A DNA stretch of 64,000 nucleotides from Phocoena phocoena (GCF_963924675.1 NC_089238.1:39698879-39762878), one strand, 5' to 3'; counted from the stretch's first letter, positions 19,301 to 31,652 are shown. A program made the numbers and translations. Notes: generated from the letters alone by a model not told the origin.

Positions 19301-19829
19301 AGAACGTTCAAGGCTACACAAGCTTGTTAACACAGACGGCAGTGCCGACACCCAAAACATTCCAGAAAGACAGCCAGGAGAGTGTGCCCCGACTTCACGC
19401 AGAGCTCCTTCTCTGAAGGCAGTGGCCTTCCTGTTTTATCTCTGACAAACCTCCAAGTTCCAAAGACAAGCACCCACGAAGGCTGGTGAGAAGCACACAA
19501 ACAGCCTTACAGATTGGCTGAAAGCCAGTCAGCGCAGGGGACAGCAGAGGATGGGGTGGCATCACTCGGGTGCTAAAAGGTGGCCTGTAGGAGACGGTCT
19601 CGGGGGAGGACAGCGATGATGGGACAAAGGGAAACTGTCCAGCACCCTGGCCAGACCAAGAAAATGTCAGAGCCATCTCTGGACCCCCCTGCAGTGAGCT
19701 GCAAGTCCCCACAGCACAGCCAAGAGCCCGTCAAAGCCTCCTAAAACATCAGTGGCTGAACAGGTGTCGCAGGGAGAAGAGAAGGAAGGAGACTGTCAGG
19801 ATGGGTGTGAGATGGGGAATTTCCGAAGC
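19301..19829. other. Intergenic sequence without recognised feature
   Basis: No gene or clear repeat seen. Confidence 0.4.
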
Positions 19830-20272
19830 TCACGAATATTTGCAAAAATACTCAGGCCTGACTTTCCACAATAGCCCCAAACAGGAAAGGACCCGAATAT
19901 CCACCCATGAAGGACTAGACGGGGCATATTGCATGTAGAATTCAATGGAAGATTACTCGGCAGTTAAATAAACCACCGACACACAACGATGTGGACAAAC
20001 GTCAGAGGCATGATCCAGAGTGAGAGAATCTGGGCACAGAAGGGAACGTGCTGCAGGACTCTATATAAAATTCAGCCCCTGGCAACACTACTCTGTGCAA
20101 TGAGAAGTCAGGAGAGTGGCTCCCTCTGGTGGGGACAGAGTTGGATGCAGACTCAGAAGGGACCTGAGGGAATTTCTGAGCCACTGGAATTTTCTTTCTT
20201 TTCATTGAGCTGTACATTTAAGATGTGCGGCCTTTACCGTATGCATGTTATGCTTCAATAATTTTTTTTTAA
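19830..20272 (+). mobile_element. Old L1 3'-end fragment
   Basis: Motifs tccacaatagccccaaacag, gaatatccacccatgaagg and gttatgcttcaataatttt follow the ORF2-end to 3' UTR order of old L1M elements. The coding part is decayed. Confidence 0.6.
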
Positions 20273-20546
20273 GAGGGAGGGAACAGGCTGGGGAGCAGGT
20301 GAGTTTGTGGGAGCCAAGGCCCAGAGGGCTCCCTGTAGGAGTGGGCTGGTGTTGCACCTGCTGGGCTGGCCCCTGCCGGGGGCGCTCTTCCTGCCCACCT
20401 GGTCCTGCCATGCCCTCCTCCCAGGGGCCCGTGAACCTGAGCCCCAGCAGGCCTCACAAAGGGGGTCTTTGTGAGGAACCATTCCAAATCAGGATGGACC
20501 CCACCCCAGCTGGAAGGGGGCTCACTCCCCCTCCCTTTATCTCTCT

Positions 20547-20583
<37 letters not shown>

Positions 20584-20590
20584 TCACACT

Positions 20591-20621
<31 letters not shown>

Positions 20622-21917
20622 CCCTGCTGGGGCTGAACTGCAGAGCCTGGGTAGAGCCCGTTAGGGGACCGTGGTCTGGAGGAGGGAGAAAGTGGGCTCT
20701 GTCACGCTAAGCATCGCTGTGACTGTGTCAGGAGGAGAAGCCTCCCACCCCCACCTCCAGGCAGGGCCCCTGCAGTGTGGCTCCATGTCCTGGTGCAGCT
20801 CCATCAGCCCCAGGATGTTGCAGTCTGCTCCCACCTGCTTCAATCACCATGACTCCTGAGTTCTCCTGCTGCTTCCTTGGGCCTCAGTTTCTCCCATCTC
20901 TAAAATGGGGTTGTTATCAATTTGAAAGATGGCCATGGGGACAAAATGTGGCCGTGCCTAGCCCAGCCCTGACACACAGAAAGGACCCCAGTCCACATGT
21001 CCATCCCCTTCAGTTTGCCCCCTTCCCTTGCTGTTGCAAATTGAGCTCTGTGATCAGTGTGACCTCAGGGTCTCTGGGCTGAGGACAGAATCACCTGGGC
21101 CCCTAGAAACCATAGAGTGGCCTCCCAGGCCCTCCCAGGAGGTTGGGGTGCAGTGGGGCTGGGTGGGACTGGGCACTGTGTTTCTCACAAGTTCCCCAGT
21201 GACTCTCACATCGGGGACATCAGGGAAGTTCTGCCGGGAAGGATGGGGGCACGCAGACTCCAGGCGAGATGCTGGTACCTGCCTCATCTGGTGGTTGCAC
21301 AAACTCCAAGATGTTACTATTCGGCAGGGGGGGGTATGCGTGTGGGTGTGCTGTTTTCAGACCCCCACCCTCAAATCCAAGCACAGAGTAGGTGCTCAGA
21401 TTATTGTATTACTACAGGAGACTCAGCAATGGATCCAGGCACAGGGGGACCAGGAGGAAAGGCCAAAACAGCAAGCCAAGGCTGGGCCCTCACAGGCCTC
21501 TAAAGTCAATGAGGTCCCAGACGGGAGATGAGGGGGGCCCAGCAGGGGGCTTCAAGCCTCAGGACAGTGCAGCCCCCCAGCCGGGAGCCTCAGGGCTCAG
21601 AAGAGAAACTGACCACAAACACGAAAACAACTACGGCCACCTTTTCTAGGTCCCACTGTGTGGGAGCACAGCCTAGGAGGTGCTTTGCCAACATTCTTTC
21701 ATTTAAGCCCATCAAGGCAAAGAGGCAAGAAGTATGAGGGCTGCATTCGATCACGGGTCCGCAGCACTTCCGCCTTTGTGGGCACCTTCCTCCATCAAAA
21801 AAATCATTAAAAGTTATATGTTATGACTGCATTGGTATAAAGAGGATTATAACCCAGCCTGGATTACATTCTTCTTCTGATTTTAAAAGGAATTAGAAGG
21901 TTGTTGTGGGCCCCTGT
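20273..21917. other. Intergenic sequence with a (CT)n(CA)n microsatellite
   Basis: A CT run and then a CA run occupy about 20547-20619. Reversed and forward MIR/MER20-like pieces occur near 20880-21000 and 21055-21110. No gene. Confidence 0.5.
20547..20619. repeat. (CT)n(CA)n compound microsatellite
   Basis: An uninterrupted ctct run is followed by a cacaca run. Expect length polymorphism. Confidence 0.9.
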
Positions 21918-22642
21918 ATTTGTTTCCTACCGCTGCTATAACAAGCTACCATCAATATAGTGGCTTAAAATAACATACATTTGGGGCTTCCCTGGTGGCG
22001 CAGTGGTTGAGAGTCCGCCTGCTGATGCAGGAGACACGGGTTCGTGCCCCGATCTGGAAGGATCCCACATGCCACGGAGCGGCTGGGCCCGTGAGCCACG
22101 GCGGCTGAGCCTGCGCGTCTGGAGCCTGTGCTCCGCATCGGGAGAGGCCACAACAGTGAGAGGCCCACGTACCGCAAAAAAAAAAAAAAAAAAAAACCAT
22201 ATATTTATTATCTTACAGTTCTGGAGGTCAGAAATCTGAAACAGGTGTCACTGAGCTAAATTCAAGGTGTCGGCAGGGTTGCCTGCCTTTACAGGAGGCT
22301 CCAGGGGAGACTCGTTTCCCTGCCTTTTCCAGCCTCTGGAGGCCACCCACATTCCTTGGCTTGTGGTCCTTCCTCCATCTTCAAAGCTGCTCGAGTCCTT
22401 CTCGTGTAGCATCCCTCTGATGCCCCCTCTCTGCCTCCCTCTGACTCATTTAAGGACCTCTATCATCACGTTGGGCCTACCAGGGTAATCCAGACTCATC
22501 TCTCCATTTTAAGGTCAGCAACACTAATTCATCTGCAACCTTAATTCCCCTTTGCCATGTAGCAGCATATCATCTTCACGGTTTCCAGGGATTAAGAAGT
22601 GGACATCTTTGGGAGGCCATTATTTTGCCCACCAAAGCCCAT
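21918..22642 (+). mobile_element. MLT1A-like MaLR LTR, interrupted by a CHR-2 SINE
   Basis: Starts tgtatttgtttcctaccgc, continues cagttctggaggtcagaaat and ggtgtcggcagggttgc, and ends gtttccagggattaagaagt and ttgggaggccattattt. A SINE (21983-22195) splits it after acatacattt. Confidence 0.8.
21983..22195 (+). mobile_element. CHR-2-type SINE
   Basis: cttccctggtggcgcagtgg head, ggttcgtgcc B box, ggagcggctgggcccgtgag body, cgtaccgc then poly-A. An imperfect target duplication (acatacattt / ccatatattt) flanks it. Confidence 0.92.
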
Positions 22643-23009
22643 CAACTAGTATCTTGGGCCCTAGGTACTGTGTCGAACGGATAAACTGGCCCTGAACCTT
22701 AGTGTTCTCACTTCATAGCTGAGAAAGCTGAGGCTCAGAGAGTGCAAGCAATTCACTAGAGGCTGCACAGCTTGGAGTTGAGATTGCCACCCTCTGAAGT
22801 CGGGGATGGGGTGGGCAGCTATGGTCAGGGTCCTGGGGAAGGTCATGCGGGGGCATCAAAGCCGTCTGCACCAACAGGTAGGACACTTGGAAGGGCCTGG
22901 GTTTGGTGGGGGCTGACCCAGCCCCTCAAAGCTCCCAGCACTCTGCAGGAAGGCGATGCTGGCAGGTGCCGACAATACAGAGCCAGGGGGCCGGGGGCTC
23001 CATGATTCA
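22643..23009. other. Intergenic sequence; reversed MIR at about 22690-22780
   Basis: gctgagaaagctgaggctca marks the MIR. The rest is unassigned. Confidence 0.45.
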
Positions 23010-23250
23010 CGGCCGAGCAGATGCCTCCCTGCACCAATGTGCTGAATCTTAATAAAACAGATTCATTTATCTCTGACATTTATGACCGGAGACAGAAATC
23101 ACGTTGGGGGAAATGTATTACTTTTCAAATGCACATTTGCTTCATCCTCATCACCTACCAGTCAGCAGATGTAGGTAAGAGTTATTTATTTGAGGTTCCT
23201 ATTAACCGGTAATTAAGTTGCTAACACACTATGAAAAATGCAATTATCTG
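23010..23250. other. AT-rich non-repetitive segment, candidate conserved non-coding element
   Basis: It stands out from GC-rich neighbours and has no recognised repeat. Motifs such as taattaagttg, gttatttatttgagg and tgcaattatctg resemble homeodomain or forkhead sites. Function is only a suggestion. Confidence 0.3.
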
Positions 23251-23584
23251 GGTGAGGGCATCCTCTTCCGGACGGGCAAACCAGGCTGCAGAGCTGGCTG
23301 GAGACCCCGCTATGCCCCCGCGATGTGGGGACTGTGACCCAGAGAACCCAGAGAGGCCAGAAGGGGAAGGTGGGGGAGGCCGGAGGTACGTCCAGCAGAG
23401 GTCAAGGACCCTCAACTCTGATTCTGGGAATCCGGTGATTCGAGAGGCACCGAGGAAGGTGATGATGGGTCATGCTGGGGCCGCAGTGGGGCTCACAGCA
23501 GGACAAAAGCATGGTAGGAGAAGGACGGGTCCAGGACTTAAGGGTGGGGGCCCAAAAGTTCATTAGTGCACCCTCCAGAATACT

Positions 23585-23815
23585 AATTCCTGCCATTCAC
23601 AAAGCGCCTACTATGCGCTGAGCACCTGGCAGAGAGCTCCTTGAACCCTCTGTGATAACCATGGCTAACACATGCTGGCGTGCTGACTGTGGGCGGCACT
23701 GTCCCTGCATCTCACACAATGCCTGCCAAAGTGTTCCCAGTTTTCCAGGTGAAATAACCAAGGCACAGAGAGGTTAATTCACCTGCCCATGGTCACACAG
23801 CCTGGGGACCAAGAT
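23585..23815 (-). repeat. MIR SINE, antisense
   Basis: Contains gcgcctactatgcgctgagc, a ccaaggcacagagaggttaa stretch and catggtcacacagcctgg: the reverse of the MIR core. Confidence 0.75.
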
Positions 23816-24039
23816 GCATATTTAAGTGGCTGGGCACCAAGGGCAAGAGGACCAGCCCCTCCTTACTTGCTGGGAGACCAAGAGTGTCAGGGAGTCCCCC
23901 AGACCCTCCCTCACCTCTGCAAATCCACCATACACATCAGGCCACCCTACCACTGACAAGGGTCTCAGGCCAGGAACAGAAAGGGAGGCAGGCGAGGGAG
24001 GCGAGAATCACCCCTCTCCCCAGCTGCCTGCCCAGATGG

Positions 24040-24195
24040 CCTCACAGATAATTCTCCCTAATGTTTATTGCCTTTCCGCTTATTTATTAGCCAGGCTGCC
24101 TTAAAATTTATGCCATATCAATGTCGTAACAACAGCTCAGCTGAAAGGATTGATTTCTTTTATTTAAGATGAAACTAGTTTAGTTTGGAGGCCCT
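24040..24195. other. AT-rich non-repetitive segment, candidate conserved non-coding element
   Basis: ccctaatgtttattgccttt, gcttatttattagccaggc and cagctcagctgaaaggattg form a non-repeat AT-rich block between GC-rich stretches. The composition is that of vertebrate enhancers in gene deserts, and proof needs alignment. Confidence 0.3.
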
Positions 24196-24999
24196 GAGCA
24201 AAATCCTCATGTTTGCTGAAAAGATGCTGCTTGGCAAGGGGATTCCTGGGAAGAATCCCAAAAGCTGGAGCCCCTATGGGCAAGCTGCCGGCCTTCAAGG
24301 CTCATGGTTCCCAAGGCAGCGCCACCAATGCCAAGGAAGGCAAAAGAGGGGAAGACGTGTCACTGACCAGGGCACTGCCACACATACTGCCTCAGTCATG
24401 CTGGGAAAGGCGTGTCTCCTCCCCTCCAATTCCTAAACGAGGCCACTGAGGCACAGAAATGTGGAGAAACTCACCCAAGCCACATAGCAAACTAGGTTTG
24501 TCTACCTCTAAGTATATGAGTCTTCTCTGAACCTAGTGATGATGGGAGGTTTTTCCCCAAAGTAAATTTGCTGAGTTTCTGAAACCACATCATAAAATGA
24601 ATTGTCATAAAGCAGAACACGTTTCCCCGCAGGAATGATGTAAGGTATTCAGCTTGGGATCCTGATCAATGGCTGGGCATCCAGTACATCATAAATATGA
24701 CTAGCCCCGCATCATAAATATAAACGTACAATAACTGTAAATGTCTTAATAATCAGCCAAGATGTAAACCCTAAATGGTCACGTAAAATTTGTCACAAGT
24801 CCTAGAACTTGGGAATAAATACAGCATGCGTATTTGTCACAGGAGAAACCCTAAAGTATTATAAATAATGCACGCATTCAGTGCATAAAAAAATAGAGTT
24901 CTCTCATATCATAAACTTGACTTTAAAGTAATGAGTTGCTATAGCAGGGAAAGGAGGGACCTTAAATTTTATTTATCCTAGTTACCAACTGATGCTGGG
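24196..24999. other. Intergenic sequence; AT-rich block at 24560-24950
   Basis: Reversed MIR near 24440-24540. The later AT-rich block repeats cataaatat-like words and has no recognised family. Confidence 0.4.
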
Positions 25000-25140
25000 A
25001 TCCCCATCACAACAGCATTGCCAGAGTCTTCCAGCCTCCACTTGAACACCCCCAGGGACGGGGAGCTCACTACCTCTATGGCCTCCTAAACTACTGTAGG
25101 TTACATTTCCCTTGCTGTTCCCCAGCATCCTATGGTTACT
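25000..25140. repeat. CR1/L3-type LINE fragment
   Basis: ttccagcctccacttgaaca and gacggggagctcactacctc are typical of L3/CR1 relics in mammals. Confidence 0.55.
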
Positions 25141-25204
25141 TGAAAGGAATAAGAACAGCACTCCAAGCAGGGTGTAGCTAGCAAGGATCTTGTCCTTGAT
25201 TAAT

Positions 25205-25370
25205 GTTCTGTCACCAGCAAGCTGTGTGACCCTAGGTAAGCTACTTCACTTCTGTGAGCCTCAGTTTCCCCACTGAATGATTTAATAGTATCTACATCAT
25301 ACATTGTTATAAAGCCCACATAAGGTAATTCATGTTAGCATTACTTTTAATATTATTACCCTATTGACTG
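25205..25370 (+). repeat. MIR SINE fragment
   Basis: caagctgtgtgaccctaggt, ctgtgagcctcagtttccc and a pyrimidine/AT tail follow the MIR order. Confidence 0.75.
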
Positions 25371-25436
25371 AGTGTCCTCAGTTTCTCTCATATGTGTCTC
25401 CCTTGTCTTTGGGCAGCTGCTCTTGATTTGTTTTTC

Positions 25437-25627
25437 TGTTTTTTAATATTTATTTATTTATTTATTTGGCTGCACCAGGTCTTAGTTGCAGCACACAGGA
25501 TCTTCATTGCCGCGTGCAGGATTTTTGTCGCGGCATGTGGGATCTAGTTCCCTGACCAGGGATCGAACCTGGGGCCCCTGCATTGGGAGGGTGGAGTCTT
25601 AGCCAACGGACCACGAGGGAAGTCCCT
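25437..25627 (-). mobile_element. CHR-type SINE, antisense
   Basis: Left end tttttaatatttatttattt is the complement of the A-rich tail. cctgaccagggatcgaacct and cacgagggaagtccc are the complement of the tRNA-like head. Confidence 0.85.
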
Positions 25628-26140
25628 TGATTTGTTTTTTAAGCCCAGGTGCGAGGCCTTGAACTCATCTTTGTAACGTCACATATTGTTATTTTGAACC
25701 ATTTCTTTACCCTGTTAAGACGTCTTTGGCTCCCGACCCTACCACCCAACACGTTCTCCATCCCATCAGGGTTTGAATAGCTCACTGCTTTGATTAGTAG
25801 ACAGTCAATGTCTTCTTCTAAGTCACTGACAAAAAAATGCTGATCTAGATGGGCCTGGGATGGAGCCCTGTGACATACCACTGTAGACCTTCCTCTAGGT
25901 CGGTGTTTCCCAAATCGTGTTCCACAGAACCTTTATTTTCCATGAGATACAAATGTGTGTTTAGGAATAAAGGAGCCTTTTATCAGATGAAGTTGATACA
26001 CACAGATAATAAAACAGCATTTGCATGAAAAAGCAAATATATAACATCTAATGGTAAGCTTCCAGGCTAGATGGTTTACCTTCCAATAGTATGGGAGGTA
26101 GTATTTAAATCCATTTTGTCCACTAAGATTTAATTTTATA
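25628..26140. other. Intergenic sequence without recognised gene
   Basis: Low-GC DNA; possibly old LINE remains. Confidence 0.35.
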
Positions 26141-26548
26141 AAAGAACTCCAGGAATTCCCTGGTAGCGCAGTGGTTAAGAGTCCGCCTGCCAATGCAGGG
26201 GACACAGGTTCGAGTCCTGGTCCAGGAAGATCCCACATGCCGTGGAGCAACTAAGCCCGTGCGTCACAACTACTGAGCCTGTGCTCTAGAGCCCGTGAGC
26301 CACAACTACTGGGCCCGCGTGCCACAACTACTGAAGCCCGCGCGCCTAGAGCCCGTGCTCCGCAACAAGAGAAGCCACTGCAGTGAGAAGCCCGCGCACC
26401 ACAACGAAGAGTAGCCCCCGCTCGCCACCACTAGAGAAAACCCACGTGCAGCAATGAAGACACGACACAGCCAAAAATTAAATAAATTAATTAAAAGAAA
26501 ATGGCAGCTGCTTTTTAAAAATAAATACATAAATAAAAGAATTCCAAG
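26141..26548 (+). mobile_element. CHR-1-type SINE (long form)
   Basis: gaattccctggtagcgcagt head, ggttcgagtc B box, repeated cacaactactg body and (ataa) tail. The flanks aaaagaactcca and aaaagaattcca are an imperfect target duplication. Confidence 0.88.
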
Positions 26549-27300
26549 CTACATGTAAAGATGTTCAATGTCACTAGTCATTTCAGACATGCAAATCAAA
26601 ACCACAATGAAATATCTCACTGCATACCCATTAAGATGGCTACTACAAAAAAAAAAAAGGAAGTAACAAATTTTTGAGAACGTGGAGAAATTGGAAGACT
26701 TGTGTACTATTGGAAGGAATGTAAAATGGTGCTGCCAGTATGGGAAACAGTATGGTGGTCCCTAAAAAATTAAAAATATAATTACCACATGATCCAGAAA
26801 TTCCACTTCTGAGTTTATACCCAAAAGAATTAAAAGTAGAAACTCAAACACATATTTGTACCCTCATGTTCACAGCAGTACAAAGCACAATAGCTCAAAG
26901 GTAGAATCAACGCAAGTGCCTATCGACAGATGAACAGGTAAGAAAATGTGGTACGTGCGTACAATGGAATATTTTTCAGCCTAAAGAGGAATGAAATTCT
27001 GACACATGGTGCAACATGGATAAGCCTGGAGGACACTATGCTAAGTGAAATAAGCTGGTCACGAAGAGACAAATACTGTTTGATTCCACTCACATGAGTC
27101 CTGGAGTAGTCAAAATCAAAAGGACAGACAGTAGAATGGTGGCTGCCAGGGGCTGGGTGAGGGGAGAGTGGGGAGCTACTGTTTAATGGGTACAGAGCTT
27201 GGTTGTGCAAGAGGGACAGAGCTCCGTGGATGGGTGGTGGTGAATGTGCTGAATGCCACTGAACTGTACACTTTAAAGCGGTTAAGATGGTAAATCTTCT
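26549..27300 (+). mobile_element. Old L1 ORF2/3' UTR relic
   Basis: Motifs run in L1 order: catgcaaatcaaaaccacaa, agaacgtggagaaattggaa, gaaattccacttctgagttt, gaatatttttcagcctaaag and gaactgtacactttaaagc. Frames are broken. It is older than the L1 pieces at 30624 and 54085. Confidence 0.8.
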
Positions 27301-28785
27301 GTTATGCGTACCTCCTACGAGCGCCCTCCTCATAGCCAGTCACTCCCTCCTTCCTCGGATGCTTTATTTCTTTCAACGTCCCTGCCCCTGGTGAGAACCC
27401 CAGCCATGCCAGAAACTAAGAGGTTCTGAGGCACTTCCTAGGGGCCCTTTGTTTGATCCCACAGGAGCGAGCAGAGTAGGCAGCTGCCATCAAGTTTGAC
27501 TCATCTCTGTGGGCTCCTATTTAGACCCTAGGCACCAGCTTCAAGGGGCTGCCCCCCAGCACAGCCACCTCAGGTGCCCCACCCCACCTGCCTCCACTGG
27601 AGCCCCTCCCAGGGCCAAGAACAGACCTGATGGGACCACAAGGGATTGAGTACCCCAAATATTCTATGCTTCCCCCACCCCGATGTCTGAGAGCCAGCAC
27701 CACCTCAGACCCGACCCACAGTGGCTGTCTGTGGAATGAATCAATGCCCACATGGAGGTGAGCCGAGCTTTCCTGCCCAAATGAGTATCCATCATTTCAA
27801 ATTCCTTTCTGCCTCCCCTTCCAGCCCTGCCTAGGACCCAGCCTCCCCAGTGTTAAAGGAAAAATATATCTATGGTACTTGTTAAAGATGGTAGGGCAGA
27901 CTGTATTCAGGACCACTGCCATAGGTACAGGCACCACTGCAATAAGATTTGGGGTGGGGGGTAGGGGGATTGGGCCCAACTCTGAGAACAGCATTAGCAA
28001 GTGGGAATTTATAGCCAAGGATCAGGATGAGTGGGGGTCAGTGGATGGAAAATTACTAAGAGGAAACATCAGGGGTAAGGGGAATTCTGGCTAAATTGAC
28101 CTAATAGGATTCTTGCTGAAGACAGGCCAGGGAGCTCAGACATCACCTGGAGGATGCTGGAGGGTGAGGAACCATATTGGATTTCGAGGCTCTGGTTAAA
28201 CTGACTTAGCAGCATTCTTGCTAAAACTAGATTTTTCAAGGAAGTACACAGATGGGTCCAGGAGAAAGTTACAGACCCTGAGTCAAGCTGGATCAAGAAG
28301 AGACTCTCTCTGCAGCCCCTCCTGGGGTTTGTGAATGACCTCTAATCAGAAGAGCTTAAACATGAAACCTGCCATCATGCCACTCTCCTTCTCTCAAAAG
28401 ACATCTTTTGGAAACATGGGCCCACGTTTCCCAAAAACGTCTGTCTAAGCAACGTGAATGGTCACCTTCTCTCCTCCCACCTGTGTCCCCTGAGAACACA
28501 GTCATTGGAAGTCCTGAAGCTGCTCGTCAGTTCTCATCAATGGCCACGAGATGGCGATATCGTGCCTCAGTTACTTTCCGAAAGAGAGGAGCTTGCGGAA
28601 ACAACACCCAGGATCTATATTAAGCAAAAAGTAAAGAATGGGAGGAAGGAGAGGAAGTGGAAAGGCAGGGACTTTGAATTCCAGCTCCCCTTCCTGCTAC
28701 GTGGCTATATAACCTTGAACACGCCCATTAATCTCCCAGAGCTTCTGCACCTATAACCTGGAGCTAGTGGTAGGAACTGCTCCTA
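27301..28785. other. Intergenic sequence with old repeat traces
   Basis: No coding exon seen. Two ttctggctaaattgacctaa-like stretches at about 28086 and 28190 resemble each other (gctaaattgac / gttaaactgac followed by attcttgct), an old local duplication. A MIR piece lies near 28660-28760. Confidence 0.4.
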
Positions 28786-29138
28786 AGGCAGTCATTAAGA
28801 GTGCCGGGTGCACATTCGGATCTCCTGGGGCGCTTTAAAACCCAGCGAAGTCTAGCCCCCACGCAGACCAGTTAAATCAGAATCTCCATGTGTGCCTCTC
28901 CTCAACCTAGCACTTAGGAAAGAAGCAAAACAAAACAAAAGCTCCCCAGGTAATTGCAGTGTGCAGCCTGGAGAGAAGCACTGCTCTAGGGCGGCAGTTC
29001 TCACGCTTGCGTGCATCAGAATCACTCCATGCTCTTAAATAACACAGATGGCTGGGCCCTACCCCCCGAGTTCCTAATTTAGCAAGTTTGGGGTGGGGCC
29101 CAAGAATCGGCTGATGTTGCAGGTCAGAGCCATACTTT
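28786..29138. repeat. MER20-type hAT relics (two pieces)
   Basis: tgcacattcggatctcctgg with cagttaaatcagaatctcc, then ggcggcagttctcacgcttg, tgcatcagaatcactcc and ggtggggcccaagaatcgg. These follow the MER20 layout. Confidence 0.6.
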
Positions 29139-29405
29139 TTTTTTTTTTTTAACATCTTTATTGGAGTATAATTGCTTTACAATGGTGTGTTAGTTTCTGC
29201 TTTGTAACAAAGTGAATCAGTTATACATATACATATGTCCCCATATCTCTTCCCTCTTGCGTCTCCCCCCCTCCCTAACCCACCCCTCCAGGCGGTCACA
29301 AACCACCGAGCTCATCTCCCTGTGCTATGTGGCTGCTTCCCACTAGCTATCTACCTTACGTTTGGTAGTGTATATATGTCCATGCCACTCTTTCACTTTG
29401 TCACA
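29139..29405 (-). mobile_element. L1 3' end, antisense
   Basis: A poly-T run is followed by aacatctttattggagtata, tgtgttagtttctgctttgt and a cccctcccta tract: the complement of a young cetartiodactyl L1 3' UTR. Confidence 0.85.
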
Positions 29406-29759
29406 TACTTTTGAGAGCCTCTGCCATGGAGAGAGAGAGAAAGTCAGCTAAAGCATATAAAGCGCCAAGCACCGCGCCCGGCACAAAGGAAACCTTCAGT
29501 GAATGTTGGTTACTCTTTTCCTTAACCCACTGCCATGCTTCCAGGCTATCTGTGGGTCACCCTGGCACCAATCTGGGCCCAGTTTTGAAGTCAGACACCC
29601 TGCCATCTACTCGCTATATGCCCAGGAATGAATCGAGCCTCAATTTCACATCTGTAAAATAGGAGTGAAAATTCCTGCCTTGCCAGGATGTGATGAGGGA
29701 AGGTAATGTATACATGGCACAGGGTAAGTCCCAAGAATTGGCAGCTCATCTTCATGATC
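29406..29759. other. Intergenic sequence with MIR traces
   Basis: MIR-like gaagtcagacaccctgcc and tcacatctgtaaaataggag at 29590-29690. Confidence 0.5.
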
Positions 29760-30623
29760 TTGAATTAGGCAATGGTTTCTGAGGTTTGATACCAAAAGCA
29801 CAACAGACAAATGGAAAATATATATATATATATATATAAATTGGACTTCATTATAACTAAAAGCTTTTATATTTCAAAGGACACTATTAAGAAAGTTAAA
29901 AAAACAGCCCAGAGAATGGGATAGAACATTTGTAAACCACATATTTGATAAGGGACTTATATCTAGACATATAAAAAACTTGCAACACAAGCAAAAAAAG
30001 GACAAATAACCCAAATAAAAATGGGCAAATGATTTGAATAGACACTTGTCCAAAGAAGATATACAAATAGCCAATGAAAAGATGCTCAACAATATTAGTC
30101 ATTTGGGGGCTTCCCTGGTGGCGCAGTGGTTGAGAGTCCGCCTGCCGATGCAGGGGACGTGGGTTCGTGCCCCGGTCCGGGAAGATCCCACATGCCGCGG
30201 AGCGGCTGGGCCTGTGAGCCATGGCCGCTGAGCCTGCGCATCCGGAGCCTGTGCTCCGCAACAGGAGAGGCCACAACAGTGAGAGGCCCGCGTACCGCAA
30301 AAAAATAATAATAATAAAATAAATAAATAAATAAATATTAGTCGTTTAGGAAATGCAAATCAAACCCAGAACGAGATACCACTTCACACTCACGGTAATA
30401 GCTAGAATCAAAAGGACAAACATTGACAAGTGTTGGTGAGAATGTGGAGAACTTAGAGCCCTTGTATATGGCTGGTGGAAATGTAGAATGGTAGAATGGT
30501 ACAGTGGCTCCGGAAAACAGTTTGACAATTCCTCAAAGATTAAATCTAGAGTTACCATATGACCCAACAATCCTACTCCCAAATACATACCCCAAGAGAA
30601 TTAAAAACATCTTCACACAAGGA
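29760..30623 (+). mobile_element. Older L1 ORF2 relic, left part
   Basis: atcaaaaggacaaacattga, gaatgtggagaacttagagc and acccaacaatcctactccc follow L1 order. It is interrupted by a CHR-2 SINE and then by a younger L1, and resumes at 31653. Confidence 0.8.
30105..30333 (+). mobile_element. CHR-2-type SINE with target duplication
   Basis: Full short-form SINE with an (aataata) tail. The flanks AATATTAGTCATTT (30091-30104) and AATATTAGTCGTTT (30334-30347) match at 13 of 14 positions. Confidence 0.93.
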
Positions 30624-31533
30624 CCGAATCAAACTTATAAGCTTCTGCACATCAAAGGAAACTATAAACAACAGGAAGAGACAGCCCACAGACTGGGAGA
30701 AAATATCTGCGAAAAATGCAACTGACAAGGGCTTAATTTCCAAAATATACAAACAGCTCATACAGCTCAATATCAAAAAAACAAACAATCCAATCAAAAA
30801 CTGAGCAGAGGTTCTAAATAGACATTTCTCCAAAGAAGCCATACAGATGGCCAACAGGCATATGAAAAGATGCTCAACATTGCTAATTATTAGAGAAGTG
30901 CAAATCAAAACTACAATGAGGTATCACCTCACACCTGTCAGAATGGCCGTCATCAAAAAGTCTACATGTACTAAAGGCTGGAGAGGGTGTGGAGAAAAGG
31001 GAACCCTCCTACACTGTTGGCGGGAATGTAAATTGGTACAGCCACTATGGAAAACAGTATGGAGGTTCCTTAAAAAACTAAAAATAAAGTTACAACATAA
31101 GCCAGCAATCCCACTCCTTTATCCAGAAAAGACGAAAACTCTAATTTGAAAAGATACATGCACCCCAACGTTCATAGCAGCACTATTTACAATAGCCAAG
31201 ACGTGGAAGCAACCTAAGTGTCCATCAATAGATGGATAAAGAAGATGTGGTACATATATACAGTGGAATATTACTCAGCCATAAAAAAGAACGAAATGCC
31301 ATTTGCAGTGGCATGGATGGACCTAGAGATTATCATACTAAGTAAAGTAAGTCAGACAGAGAAAGACAAATATTATATGATATCACTTATATGTGGAATC
31401 TAAAAAATGGGACAAATGAACGTATTTACAAAACAGAAACAGACTCACAGACATAGGAAACAAATTTATGGTGACCAAAGGGGAAGCGGGGGAGGATAAA
31501 CTAGGAGTATGGGATTAACAGATTAAAAAAAGA

Positions 31534-31579
<46 letters not shown>

Positions 31580-31652
31580 CTCCAAATCACTTTGCTGTAC
31601 ACCTGAAACTAACACAATATTGCAAATCAACTGTACTTCAATTTTTTTTAAC
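30624..31652 (+). mobile_element. Younger 5'-truncated L1 nested in the older L1
   Basis: Begins gaccgaatcaaacttataag (ORF2 C-terminal region). It contains the gccagcaatcccactccttt and gaatattactcagccataaa landmarks, a (GT)n(AT)n microsatellite at 31535-31580, and a 3' end gtacttcaattttttttaa. The flanks aaacatcttcacacaag and aacctttacacaaaag are an imperfect target duplication. ORF2 has stops, so it is dead. Confidence 0.85.

Noticed and set aside
20544..20710. Ser/Leu and Thr/His repeat proteins
   Set aside because: Translations of the CT/CA microsatellite.
30126..30308. tRNA-like boxes and 60-80 codon frames in the CHR SINEs
   Set aside because: The A and B boxes belong to the tRNA-derived SINE head. 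The frames recur in every SINE copy and are not genes or functional tRNAs.
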